A stretch of DNA of 64,000 bases from Panagrolaimus kolymaensis (GCA_028622995.1 JAJQJQ010000007.1:1612001-1676000), one strand, 5' to 3'; numbered from the stretch's first letter, positions 39,186-51,900 are shown. The notes: generated from the sequence alone by a model not told the origin. Numbers and translations: made by a program.

Positions 39186-39849
39186 CTACAACTTGAAAGG
39201 AATGTTCGGCCATAATGGTGGAGCATATTTTGCAATAATTTCATCAAATTTATAATTCATCGTTGATTCCATTGTGATGATCTTTTCTGCATGAGGTCCA
39301 TACTTTTCTTGCATTTCAGCCAAATGTTCTTTTGCTCTTTCTCCAAACGTCTTCTTTTCAATATTGAATGATGAAATTCCATGGATTCCAAGATCTTGAG
39401 CATCAACATATTCAACTTTTGGCTTCGTTGCTTCTTCTTCTTTTTGACGTTCTCGTTCAGCTTCTCCTAAAATAAAGAAATTAGTGAATGAAATGGGAAA
39501 GTCATAACTAACTTTGCTTTCTATGTTCCATACTGATTCGATAAAATTCTGTCATTTGATCACTGTCATCCATAACGATATCATCAGATTCGATTACAGG
39601 AGCAACAGTTGTTTCCATATCTTCTCCAATTGCTTCAACAGTTTCCAGAGAATTTAGCAGCGAATTGATATCATCTTGAGCTTTTTGCCATGCAACAGAT
39701 TCCTCATATTCATAGTAAGATTCTTCACATTTTGATATCCAATTTTGAGATTTCTTCCAATTCTTCCAATATATTTCAAATGTTGGATCAGTTTTAAATC
39801 TTTTCAAAACATCCAAATGTTGAGCAAAATTACTATCATTTGGATCCAT
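39186..39849 (-). CDS. GEMIN8: Gemin8-like protein of the SMN complex, 205 aa
   Basis: Gemin8 is a structural subunit of the SMN complex, which loads Sm rings on spliceosomal snRNAs. Exons 39849-39513 and 39466-39186. The N-terminal part has an aromatic-rich stretch, FEIYWKNWKKSQNWI (about residues 25-39), in place of the WxxY/H-rich vertebrate N-terminus. The middle is acidic. A helix MTEFYRISMEHRKQ leads into a charged EAERERQKEEE coil. The C-terminus is the diagnostic part: HLAEMQEKYGPHAEKIITME, then YKFDEI..., ending PPLWPNIPFKL, which parallels the vertebrate ending with Tyr-Gly, MEA, FD and a final WP-IPLKF. The protein is about 35 residues shorter than the human one. It appears to be the first gene of the minus-strand cluster. 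The call rests mainly on the C-terminal signature, recalled from knowledge of the family. Confidence 0.78.
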
Positions 39850-41069
39850 ATTTGTGGTGATAAGATTGATTGGTGGAAAAGAAAGAGCAGAATTACCAAG
39901 CCAATAGAAAGAAATAAATAAAGCGCGCTAATAAAAAAATATTGCGACCGTTGCAAGAGGTTGTTTGACTGAAAAAGCACCCAAGAGGAAAATATCAGAA
40001 AAAATCGTTTTGAGAGTAAAAGGTATTGCAAAAAATATGAAATGTTTTACGATTTCCTTATGAACGAACAACCATAAAAGGCTTTTATTTTCTATGTGGC
40101 TTAAATGTAATACTTTTTAATGCAATCGTTACAGTATTTTTTTAAACTTAATTTATAAATTGCATGTAAATCGACAACATTAATTCCTTCACAACGAGGA
40201 ATATAAACCTTCATCAAATCATGCATTTCGAATTTATTCTTTGTTGCATTTTTCCATTTTCTTTTAGCTTATCGAGATTGTAATTTTGTTTCATTAAGCT
40301 TTATTATATGTATAAATTACCGAAAATTCTTTTGGGCTTTGGTTGAGAAAAGAAAGCAAATGAGGCAGCAATGTACTTTTGCCTTTTTTTAAATTCAAAA
40401 AACATGTTTTTTTCTTTTAATTTCCAAGTAAAAAGTCTCAAAACTATGAATAAACATTGATTCTTGTCCTTTTTCATCCAATTTTCATTGTAAAATTCCA
40501 TTTGCCTGTGTTTTTTTTCTTCCCCCATCTCTTTTTCTTTCCTTTTTTTGCGCAATGACGCATCGATTGAAGTTGTTGAGCCAAATATGTGTTTTTCTTT
40601 TTCTTGCAACATCAAAAGTTCCAATTATTGTATAATTTTATTGCATTTTTTTTATTACTTTATTGTAATATATTCCGTTATTTCTCTAATTTTTTACTAA
40701 AAATTATTTTTTATAGGTAATTAATTATCAGTGAAAGTAGTTTGAATTTTGTTTATGTTTTAAAAAATATTGAAAATTGAAAGTGTTTCTTTCCGTCTCT
40801 TTTTTTCATTGATATTTTCAAGCCGCTGACTAACGAACAACAACAACCAAACATAACTTAACAACAACAAACAGCAAGCTTTAGCCGCGACGCCGTAGTT
40901 CAAAGATTTTATAAGAGAATTTTGTTGTGTAAAGTGAAAAATGTCATTATTTTATTTTCGTTTTTTACTTTCCTGAATCATCCTTTTTATTTTTGGCTTT
41001 TATAAAGGTGCTGCTTATTTTTATTAGTTTAACTTCAACTTAATCCAAAGTAAGGTTCAACACAAAAAT
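39850..41069. promoter_or_regulatory. Divergent intergenic region between the operon-like cluster and a membrane-protein gene
   Basis: Contains the promoters of two genes reading away from each other. No coding sequence is recognised. No defined element beyond AT-rich tracts can be named. Confidence 0.4.
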
Positions 41070-42536
41070 ATGGGATATCGTTGGTTTGAATTTTGGTTTG
41101 GTATTCGCCTTCTTCTTGCATGCTTAGCACATTTCAATTGGTTTACCGCATTCTTTCAATTAAAATGCGTTTATTTTACCATGTGGAAATCATATGATTT
41201 ATTATGGTTTTGGATGCATCTAGCTCTATGTATTTGTTTTCCACCTTTACGACCAGAAAATTTTTTGCTTGTTTGGATTAATTTAATCACTGGAAAATGG
41301 AGAAATCCTAATCGAAGTTTTAAAGTAAGAAACTTTTTGTTTTTCGACAAAAAAAATTTATAATTGGAAGATAAATTTTAGGAAATTTACGATAGCAGAT
41401 ATAATCAAAAATTGACGCGTTACACAAAATCCGAGCGAAGATTGAAGCAAATGGAAAAGGAGGATGAAGCTGATGACGATCAAGATTCGGGTAGTGAAAA
41501 TGGGTTGAGGTGAGTCATAGCACTCTTTTCAAAAGCATTAATCATCTGGAATTTGCAGTGTAATTGAAGAAGATCCTAATGGCGCAAAACCTTTATATCC
41601 ATCAATAGATAAACCAGGACCACCACCAACAAGACCAGCTCCACCAAGGCCCATTCGATTGGAAAAGGATTCTTCAGCGGATCAAGCCCTTCTTGAAGCA
41701 GGTAAAACCGATGATGATAAAAAATCAAATACTTCATCAACTGCTGGTAAATTATTAGGTCGAGTTGTACCAAATGTTTTAAAAAGAAAGTTAGTTTTGA
41801 TGATGCTAATACTACAGTTTAATTATTTTCATTTAGATTAAACTTAGGAGAAGTTGCCACCACAGATAAAAATTCACCTGAAGATGAGAAAGAAGGAAAA
41901 ATGAAATTGAAGAAAATTATTCCAAATATGTTTCAACGTTCTGCCAGTAATGATCGTAAGCTCTCTTTTTTCCTTTATCGACAGAGAATATAAAAAAGTT
42001 TTTAAATTTTAGCCGTAGAGGAAGAAGCAAAGAAACGAGCTAAACAATTAAAAAGGGAAGAAAAAGCACGAAAAAATCATATTCGTCAAGAACGAAAAGC
42101 TGAACTTCGACGCCTTGCTGCTATTGAACTTCGTAGACGAATTGTTGCAGAATCCATTGATCTCATGCTTCAATGTCTTAGATCATTTACTTCTTTCGCA
42201 ATTCTCGTTGGAAATATTCGAAAACATTTCCTTCCAAGTCCATGGCTTTCAGAATCCCAAGATGCATTCAATAATCCCGATTTATTGATGCTTTTCACAA
42301 TCACAATTACTCTTGATGTTATGCTTTTTTGGATGACCATGATTCTAACATATTATCGACAATTTCGACTTTGTTGTAGAATGGGCATTTGTAAATTTTG
42401 GATGTGGTTAGCCATTCTCATCGCCCTTGGTTTTGGAGCTATGTATACTCCCATGCATTATATCCATCAGCAGCTTGATTATACTTGGTGTGATTTTGAA
42501 GCTGGATCTGACATTGCCCAATATCTTGATGGTTAA
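41070..42536 (+). CDS. Orphan multi-pass membrane protein, 418 aa
   Basis: Exons 41070-41324, 41382-41509, 41559-41789, 41837-41955, 42013-42536, phases consistent over 419 codons. Two hydrophobic segments lie near the N-terminus (about residues 9-30 and 42-62, aromatic-rich). A long hydrophilic middle (about 85-275) is acidic then strongly basic, with a Pro-rich patch GPPPTRPAPPRPIR and a Lys/Arg/Glu coiled-coil-like stretch EEEAKKRAKQLKREEKARK. Three C-terminal segments follow: LRSFTSFAILVGN near 300, the strongest at about 332-353 (LLMLFTITITLDVMLFWMT) and about 370-390. The Arg/Lys-rich helix between the two membrane parts could sit on the cytosolic face. No family recognised; the fold and function are unknown. 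Confidence 0.75.
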
Positions 42537-43208
42537 ATAAGATAATCCATTATCCTATACGAAACAATGAATTGAAGAGATTTTTTATTTTTCATACTTA
42601 TTATTGCCGAAATCTGCTTTACGGGCTTGCTTTTTTACTTCTTTTTTTTAAAACATTGCAATGTTTTTCTTAGATGATTATTGTTTAGTTATCAAAGTTT
42701 CATTCATATTCAAAGATTATAAAGCATATTATCCTTATCTTTACCAAAAAATTATTGCATATAAAAACTAACTAAATTTTAGAACTTGATAACGATTTAT
42801 TTTATTCGAAAAGCAAAAATCAAATATGTATTTACAATGCATGAAAAAAAGCGTTTGAAAAGGAATAATAATAATGCAATAATATCGAAAATACAAAAGT
42901 GGATTTTGGAAAATAATAAGGCAAGAATAAATTAAGCGGGTTAAAAGCAATAATTTTCTGTTATTAAAAAAATAAAAAATAATAAAAATATGTACATAAA
43001 TTTGAAGTATGTAAATGTAAAAAGTTACTACAGTTGTAGTAAGTTCGCAATGAATTCTTCTTCTTTTTGGGTTTAAAAAATGGTGGGTAAAAATTTTAAT
43101 GTAAGAAGATTTTTTTGGAAGATACTACTACTGCAGTATTTTAAAAACAAAGTGAATAAATAAAAGTTTAAAAAACTCATGGAATCAATGAATGTGAGAT
43201 GTGAAAGA
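42537..43208. other. Convergent intergenic region
   Basis: 3' flanks of the membrane-protein gene (+) and of the aquaporin alternative terminal exon (-). AT-rich and without other recognisable content. Confidence 0.45.
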
Positions 43209-43301
43209 TTAACGAGTTGAATGCAATTTTCGAAAAGCAACAAGATTTTCAAGGCCACTGGATGGATTTACAGGGAAATCAAATTCGTCATCAATTTCAA
43301 C
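43209..43301 (-). CDS. Alternative C-terminal exon of the aquaporin gene
   Basis: After an ATTATAG acceptor the minus strand reads VEIDDEFDFPVNPSSGLENL and a further ten residues to a stop. This has clear coding character in a region with no other gene. It is phase 0. The aquaporin's last exon contains a possible GTAGTT donor at 44071, also phase 0, after ...SIQEAERRR. Splicing there would replace the tail VVNSQPVA with this 30-residue acidic tail. A different small gene cannot be excluded, but no start codon fits. Confidence 0.6.
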   Translation of the reverse strand, partial: VEIDDEFDFPVNPSSGLENLVAFRKLHSTR

Positions 43302-44044
43302 CTATAATTATTAAACAATTGTTAAAAACATTTTTAAAAAATACAGGAAAATGAGAAGATTTTTTTAGTCAGAAAATAATGCTGCTGTAAATTTCTACCG
43401 TCCGAGAAAAGCACATGTAAAGCTTAAAATTAAAGGACTTCATATTTCCAAACTTTGCGTTACTGTAACGTCTTCTTCATTCGATCAACAAACGTTCACA
43501 TTTTTCAATCCACTTTTCAAAGAACTTTGCCATTGCAAAGTGGATTTTAAAAATAAAATTTTTCTCCTCAACAAACTTAGGTTTTAAACATTATGGATAA
43601 GCATTTTCTCCCGACTAATTTTACAAATATTATATATACTTACTTTAAAGCATTGTTAAAAATAAAGGGTTTAAGCAAACATAAGAAAAGCTAAAACTTT
43701 GATATGATGCTATCACATCGACCGGTAAACTAAAAATGTTTTTTGGTTAATGAAAGCGCTAAAAGTAAAAGGGTGCAAACAAAAGGCAAAGCTGACACAG
43801 AACGAACACAAAATGAACAACATTTATCCGTAGTTTTTCTTTAAGAAATTAAAAATTCGACAAGCACAAAAAAACATGAAAACATACAAAATATTACAGT
43901 GAACTTTACAAAAATGCTAAAAATAATATGAACCAAAATATATGATGATGAAATTGCCCGTAAAAACGAATAATAAAACAAAAATGCAAAATAAAATAAA
44001 AGCACATGGACAAAATAAAACCAAAAGAATGAGTGAAAGGCATT

Positions 44045-46298
44045 TTAAGCGACAGGTTGAGAATTAACTACACGTCTTCTCTCAGCTTCTTGAATGGATT
44101 TTTTATGTGATTCAACGAGGTGATTCATTTGTGCAAGAATATTTTGATCTGTTAACATCACCTTATATCCACGTTTATCATTATCCAAATCTGATGTAAG
44201 TTGTTCGCCGTGTAAGCCAATGAATAATTTATAAACCCACGCTCCAATCGGTGCTCCCACATGTGGCCCTACCTTAAATTAGAAAATATATAGTTTTAAT
44301 TTTCATTATTCAAATTAAATGTTTCTTACCACAGGAATCCAGAAATACCAATTATGTGAACTAAATACTTCACCACCATATCCGACACAAACTTGCCAAA
44401 CTCGAGGTCCAATATCTCGAGCGGGATTTATACTGAATCCATTATCACCAAAAGTCATAGCAATCATAGTCATTGTGATACCTGCGAGTAATGGGATTTG
44501 TGTGGGTGGAATGGAATTGCGTTTATCAGTGATAAGTAAAATCATGGCGCTAAGAATGGCTGTGCCGACGAGTTGATCCACGAATGCACCAACATGCGTT
44601 AAATGTTCAGTGGGATATGGAGCAAATAAACCTGCAGTAGCATTTGGACCCGAAACATCCCAATGACCTTTACCATAATTTGTTACATCATCTAAAATTT
44701 ATGGATTTGTGAATTGAAGCTAGAATAGTAACAAAAGACTAACCATAATGACCAAGAAAAGAAACAAGGGAACCAATAATACTACCCAAATATTGTGCAA
44801 CCCAATAAACCAACATTCGAATAAAACCCATATCACCTTGAATCCAAAACATCAAACTAATTGCGGGATTTAAATGGGCACCAGAAATATTAGCGGATAA
44901 ATAAACAGCAAACATAAAACCAAAACCCCATGCTAAATGTTCAGATGTGGAATTGCCATTGACAGCAGTTTTAGCTTGAATATTTGCAGCTGTACCAATG
45001 AGCTAAAAATTCAATTTTGGTTTCAATGAGCACAAGGAAACGTGGATACTGTAGCCATATGATCCAATGGAAGATAAATTTTTGCAAAAAAAACTTAATA
45101 ATTCCACTTCAAAAAAAGAAAATTCTCGTGACCTTTAGAAAAAAAGAAGTTATGATAGTTAGTTAGTTACTTATTGTTAACTATGAGTACTTTTTTTTGT
45201 TGTTGTATATATTTACTTATTGAAACGATTCCCAAATGTTCAAGCATTTTGTAGAATCAGGTTGGAATATTTTCAAGTGGGTCTTACTTGCATAAGCAAT
45301 CAGTCATAACTCTCTTCCGAAGTTTTCCTCTTGACTCAACTCACCAAAAGAAACGCAGTTCCAATGAATTCAGCTAAAAATTGTCGTGCCATTTCATTTT
45401 GTATTCTCATTTTATCAACAACATTTTTGTGAAGCCATACTCGAATTTTTTCTGTCATTGGTTTATCTTTGTTTACTTCACGCTAAAAAAACATGAGAGC
45501 ATGATTAATATAAAATATTTGAACTATTAAAAGTGGATTTATTTATTTTTTGCAAGAAAATATTTTTTTGCAAAAGCAAATTATGTATTTGTAATTGTTG
45601 CTTGTTCTTGCTTTTGCAGAAATCATAAAATATGAGAGTCTTGTTTGATCAAGTCAAAAAAAATGATGGAAGAATTGTCAAAAAGTAAATAAATAAAAAA
45701 AAGTATTCAAGTAGCTTCTGCAAGAAAAAAAATCGAGAGATGACTTTTAAAAATCGGGTTAAAAAAGAAAGAAAAAACTACTGTAAATTTAGAACTATTG
45801 AGAGAAAGGTTGTTTGTGAATAATAAAATCAAATTTTTGAAAAAGCTAAAAGCAAAAATTAAAAATTCCTAAAACATGAAACTGACTAATTGTAACTAAA
45901 AAATATTATGAAGAAGTATCATCTGACGTTTTTTTGGTAGTGAAAACAAAAATAAAAAAGTCAAGTTATTTATTTATTATTTTTATGGAATTTCTAATTT
46001 CCCTAATCTTTTGTTATTTGTTGTTGATGCACTTATCTCTGCTTTTTCCGTTTATATATTTATGGAAATAGCAATCTCTCTCCGTTATTTTATAGATGGT
46101 TGAAACTATGTATTTATGATTATAGAATTTTCCAACTATTTTAGTCATGTTAAAGCCCGATTTTTAACAATTCATAAAAATCAAAAAACTAACCAAATCA
46201 TTCATGTCCAAACTGGAATCACTTGAAATTTTTTTAGTTGGTGTTGATCTAATGGAAACATCATCAAAGATGGGTTCATTACTAAATTTTCGACTCAT
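44045..46298 (-). CDS. Aquaglyceroporin (MIP family channel), 363 aa
   Basis: Membrane channel for water and small solutes such as glycerol. Exons 46298-46194, 45482-45345, 45002-44744, 44691-44330, 44272-44045, in phase. A hydrophilic N-terminus precedes six membrane helices and two half-helices: first NPA box at residues 126-128 (SGAHLNPAISL) and second NPA at 256-258 in INPARDIGPR. The Asp directly after NPAR is the mark of glycerol-conducting (GlpF-type) members. The last exon completes helix six with APIGAWVYK. The extracellular loop is long and has an N-x-T glycosylation motif (NAT at 184-186). The C-terminus is charged. Large introns hold probable alternative first and last exons. The intron 45344-45003 is long for this window. 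Confidence 0.92.
45483..46193 (-). other. First intron of the aquaporin gene
   Basis: About 710 bases of AT-rich intron, unusually long for this window. No exon, transposon or RNA gene recognised inside it. Confidence 0.5.
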
Positions 46299-47520
46299 GA
46301 TAAACACTTCTACTGGCTACCGTAATTTCTTAGAGTAAGGCAAAGAGCACCAACAAAAAGTCAAAATCCGACAACCGGAAATGCTGTTTATCCCTTTCTC
46401 AAGGCGAGGTTTAAGTACTACCAAAAAACTTGTCCTTCACGTGTCAATATGTACCCGATCAAATCATTAGTCTCGGATGTAGGTGTAACTTAAGTGATGC
46501 CCCTCTTCTCTCCATCTTTTTTTTCTTCCTCATCCAACTTTGGGCCGCCTTTTCACGTTTTTTTTTATTGCTTCGGAAAGTCTCAATTGCTAAATCTCCG
46601 CCTTTTTGAAGGTGATGTTCTGTTCAAAGCATTTTCAAAAATCATCCAAGAACATAGAAAAAAAGCTGGAGAAAGACAACCGTCGAATCGAGTGTTTCAG
46701 CTTAAAGGCTGAAAGAATAAACACATGCTTTTCTTTTTTTTCCCTGTGTGAATGAACAACAATTGAAGAACAAATTCAAAGATGACCCACTTGAAGAAGA
46801 AAAAAAAAAGTTTTTTGTGTTAAAAACCATTTTTCCTCCGCGTTATTTTTTGTGTTGCAAAAACGTGCTTTTTATTTTTTGCAAAATCTTTTTAAAATGA
46901 CAATGGCTGCTTGGTTTTTTTATCGCGCAAAAAAGGAAAATTGAGGAAATGCGTGAAGAAGCTTAACCCCTTGTTAGGGACCCGAAAAATTAACAAAGCT
47001 TTTTGTGACAAGCACGGAAAAGGTTAAAAAGCTTGAAAAATATTACATGTTCGGGGAGAAAAATATTTAAAAGTGCTTTAAAAAGTCAAGTGGGAAAATA
47101 ACAGACAAAGCAGAGGCGGAAGTGGAAGTAATGGATCTGTAACAAGGATAACAATTATGTCGAGAGTTGTATGTAGCTGCTGAATGATCAGCAACACATA
47201 ATAATTTACTTGTGAGAAGAACATTAGTATTAATGAATGGGTGAACTTTAACTTCAAACGAAAAAAATAAACAATTTGGTATAAAGATTGAGTAAACTGG
47301 TTTTTTCAAAAATAAAAATGAAGATTGTGCCTTATTGAAATCATTATAAGCCTATTTCGAATTAACCAAACATGAATGAGTTTATGAAATAACCTAACCT
47401 TGGATACTTAAAACATGAAATGGTGGTAAAAAATTACTGATTTTTGGATATCTTTTGTAAATATTTCCATAATTATGCATCAAAGCTTATAAAACACTAT
47501 AAAAACTTACAACATAACCT
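46299..47520. other. Non-coding DNA between the two aquaporin first exons
   Basis: Would be the proximal promoter of the 46298 start and part of an intron for the 47556 start. An open frame at 47067-47309 (-) lacks an ATG start and splice logic, so I do not call it. Confidence 0.45.
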
Positions 47521-47556
47521 GAATACATCCCAACTTTGGCACTCATCCTTGCAGCT
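47521..47556 (-). CDS. Candidate alternative first exon of the aquaporin gene
   Basis: ATG followed by SAKVGMYSGYV and a GTAAGT donor after 36 bases, phase 0. Exon 45482-45345 also begins in phase 0, so the two could be joined to give a shorter, different N-terminus. The donor is canonical. The exon is short, and chance is possible. Confidence 0.45.
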
Positions 47557-48933
47557 GATTCCCACCAAAAAAATGGCGTATGTGGTCTCAAATCCAAAAA
47601 CGTAAATATTAAAAATGTTAAGATGAAGTGAAGGTCAAAATTAAAACTTGAAATAAATAAAAAAGTGAAATTGTAAAGAAAATATTAACACATAGACACC
47701 ACACCGACTGTGTCGTATAATTTTATTTGAAAGACTGAAAAAGATAATGGTCATTTAAAAATTAAGAAAGAAGAAATAAGCCACGAGGTTGCAAAATCGA
47801 AAATTTCCGGCTGTGTCTGAATGTGGCAGCCGTGAAAAAAAATAAAAAGTAAATAAAGCATCTAAGATTTTAAAATAAAAAGAAAAAAGTAAAAAGAAAT
47901 ATTATTCTCAACGATGCTTAATTGTTGTCATCACATTTTATAATAATGGAAAGTGAACAATGAACTTGAGGCCGTAAAACTTTATAAAAAAACAACGAAA
48001 TAAAAGAGAAAAGCTTATTCAATGTTTTTTATTTTATACCGTAAATTAAACTGCGGATATAATATTTTTTTAATTGGATGGTGAATAAACAATTGGACAC
48101 AAACTAGAAAATGGAAGAATGATTGCTACAAAAATCATGTGAAAAAAATAGGAAAACATGATTCTAAAAAGGTAATGTTTGATGCAAAGTTGTTAGGTTT
48201 TAAGAAGTTTGGAATCTCATAGAAGAGTCAATTCCAAAATGGCATCAAGAAATTATACGGTTTTTGGCCTTGGTTGGTATTCCCTCAAATACAAATTACA
48301 AATATTCAGAAAAAACTCCATACTTTTAAATTAACAAAACACTCAAAACTTTTATCAGCTGTATTTGACTCCAAAAAAGTTCATGAAATGACATTTTCTG
48401 TTACCTTTTTCTTCTATTTTTAGGTTAAAAAACGTTTATCTCAAAAAATTATGTAAAGGAAAAAGATTCTTAATTGCAAATATATAATTACGATAATCAC
48501 TTTCATCATTGCTTACATGTATTTAAATTGTGTCCAAATGTAAGTGGATTCATATGATTCCATTTTAAACTTTTGTTATTTATTATTTCTTTTATAACGG
48601 ACCAAACAGTATAATACTGGTATATATAGTTTTTGTTCGAGTTTCTAGGAGATATACATGTTTGTTTGAGACTGGTAGTAAAAGCTTTGAAGAAAGCTGC
48701 TTAAAATTATTATCACTTTTTAAATTTAAAAAGTAGTAATAAAGGATAAATTAAAATCAATCTCCAAAGCTCCTACAAAATTAATAATAAAAAAAATATA
48801 CTTATAGGCAGTTTAAATTACGACAGTGAAAAAAAGATCTAAAAAAGCAATAATGAAAGACAGTTGGCGCTACTTTAATATTTTCCAAATAAATATATTA
48901 ATAATTATGTTTCATCGGGTAAAAAAAATTCCA
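47557..48933. other. Intergenic DNA between Twinkle 3' end and aquaporin 5' end
   Basis: AT-rich with no recognised gene. It contains upstream sequence of the aquaporin gene and the 3' flank of the helicase gene. Confidence 0.5.
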
Positions 48934-51900
48934 TTATTTGGCTTGGGCATAATCAATTAATGTGTGAGTATATGTTGAAGGTTGAAAAACCATTTCAATT
49001 TGATCTGATTCAATTCGGCGCATTCCATAACGATTTTTAAGAATCTTAAAAAATTATAAACTAAATTAATGAAATAAGCGAAAAGGGTAAATTCGCTTAC
49101 GTATAAAAATTTGCGAAATTTTCGTTTATCCACTTCATCGCGATGCCGCTGAATGGCTAACACATTATCAGCTTCTTGAATGACTCTCGATGAGCCACCA
49201 ATGTGCTGCATATCGATTTCTTCTCCCTGAATTTTAGCAAGTTGTAAAGAGCTTTAAAAAGATAACAAACTTCAACTTTTCGTGGATGAACAACCATAGT
49301 TATATGGATGCGATAATCGGTTGCTATTGATCGGAGTAAACCCACAAAGCGATCCTGTAAATATTTTATTCAACAAAAGTTAGAAGAAAAAAAAGATGGG
49401 TTTACTTGTTGGTGATAACGTTCAATGGCGGATGTTTTATCATTATGTAATGTTGCCAAATTAACAAGAAATTGTAGATTATCAATTACAACGTGTTGGA
49501 TTCCACCGGCAATAACTTGCTCTCGGATTGCCTAAATCTCATAAATTAATTTTATTAAAAAATATTATGAAGCGCTGTTAGCTTACATTAGCAATTTCTG
49601 TAACCGTTTTATCACGAAATTCATCTGTTTTCATTACAATTAAATCACCTTTAGTTCGCTCAAATCGATCAAGCCACATTTCAACGGATGGATGATTTTC
49701 AACTCGATGCAATGGAAGTCTAAAAAAATCTTGCATTCAATTTTTTATGATTTATGGAGAAAAAATATAAATAAATTGTGTAAGAAACTAAATACAGAAG
49801 TAAATTGACTAACTTGACGCCGTTATGATAAGTTCGAGTACGGGATAAACTTCGAAGATGTGAAGGCCTGCAGAAAAGTATTCTTGAAAAAACTTAAAAG
49901 AAAAAGGAAAGAAACGAACGAATGAGTGCTGTTCCATTAATTTAAAAAAATCAAGTGAAAACCAAAGAGAATAAGAAAGAAAAAACAGAAAAAGTTTGTT
50001 TTGTAAAAAAATGAAGAAAAGCTTTCACTCAAAATAGAAACAAATAGGAACAACACTCTTTGAAAAACAACGGAAAAAAAGCAAAGTAAAAATAGTAACA
50101 ACTTCTTCAATTCAAGGATTTTCAAGAATTGTAAAAGTTCATTTTTTTACTTTGTTTTTATTAAAACCTTTTATGAACAAAATAGTAAGGAACTCACGCG
50201 GCATATTGTACGAGCATCCATTTAAGAATTTTTTCTTCGGGCATTTCGAATGAACAAAATAATGTTCTAACTCCTTGGGCATAAAGATCAATGGAATATT
50301 CACAAACAAATGTGGTTTTTCCAGTGCCTGTGCCTCCTGTTAATACTGTAAGTTCAGAAGGTCGAAAGCCTTTAAGATAATGATTTAAAACATCGAAGCG
50401 CTTCCACTAAAAAAAGCAAAGTTTAGTATTGTGAAAAAATTATGGGGAAAGGAAGATGACTAACTTGAGCAAAACCAGCTATTTTAGTTTTACTTTGAAT
50501 TAATTCATTTTTAACATCTTCTCGAGCATCAGTCATGGATCGAAAACCCGGATTTCGAACTCGTACAGATTCGTCATGAATGGCCCGCTTTATTTCTTTA
50601 ATTCGTTCCTCCCGAATTAATTCAATTGGCCGTTCTTTTTTACTAAAAAATAAGCTTTATTTTAAATGTTTCACTCAAAACAAAAAAACTAACGTAATAA
50701 TATAACACCGAGCTCCAGCGAGATATGATGCATAATCTCTCGCATATTTTTCATGAATGGCTGGAAACCAAAAATGTACGGTTTCAAAATCTTCCAAAAA
50801 TGGCAAAACTGAATGATCAAGTTTTTCAGCGTTTGGAAGGGCGATACAGAGAAGACCGCCGGTGGCTGCATAAACAGCCAAAGCATCACGTTCATTTGTA
50901 GTGATAATTACTCGGCGATCAGAAGGAGTTACCATATGATAACCAAAGATTCCAGAAAAGCGGGGCTTTCTTAAAATCGTGGTTTATAAAAGCTAATAAA
51001 AATGATAAAGATACCCATATTCTTCAGATTCAGGATAATTTTCTTTTTCAAGCTTATCCCCAACTCGTCGAATGAGCTTTAAACCTCCTGGAGTTCGAGT
51101 TCGTCCTGATGGACCAAAATAACGAGGATAGCAAATGGCGGGTTGTTCATAACTATCCATATGGCCTTTAAGGTGATAACGAGATAAAGTATCCGATGGA
51201 ATTCGCTGAAGCTCAAATTTTATAAAATCAAACGTATGATTAAACTCACATCAATTCCAAGTTGAATTTTTAATGTACGAAAATCCGTTTGATCTTGAAT
51301 ATTTCGAATTTCACCTAAATCCACTGCATCTTGCCAAATTAATCGAATATTTGGATCGGGTGGTTGATGATGATAATTATGCCGTCCATCACTTGATGGC
51401 ACAATCACGCTATCACCTGAATCATCATTTTCAACCATACCTCCGTTGCCTCCACCACGAGCAGAAAGTCTTTCAGCACTAAAAATGAAAGTTTAAATCA
51501 AAACAAAAGGTTTTAATCGTAGAAACTGAAAGACAAAAAAAAGCTTTTGGATAAAGTTTAGACAAGAAAATGACTTCCTTGAAGACATTTCAAAATAGAA
51601 AATATTGAGTCTGAAAGGAAAGTGGGAGAGAGACCGGAAGAAAATGCAAAACCAGCAATTTCAAAAAATTCGATAGAAGCATTTAAAATAAAATTGACTC
51701 CAAAAATAAGAAGAAAAGTTATGTTTTTATTTTTGTAGACGCGGAAGCAAAGAAAAGATGAAGCATAACACAAAAAAAAATTAAAGAGAAGAAAAAAAGT
51801 TGACTTTTAGTTGCGCTTCCTTCAATACTTTGAAGCCATGAAGAAAACTTACTCATAATCTTCGTCATCGTCGCTTTCAATGGCACCTCGATAAACTTCC

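Noticed and set aside
47067..47309. 80-codon open frame (-) between the two aquaporin first exons
   Set aside because: No ATG, no matching splice phase to the aquaporin exons, and no hydrophobic or domain signal that fits the channel.
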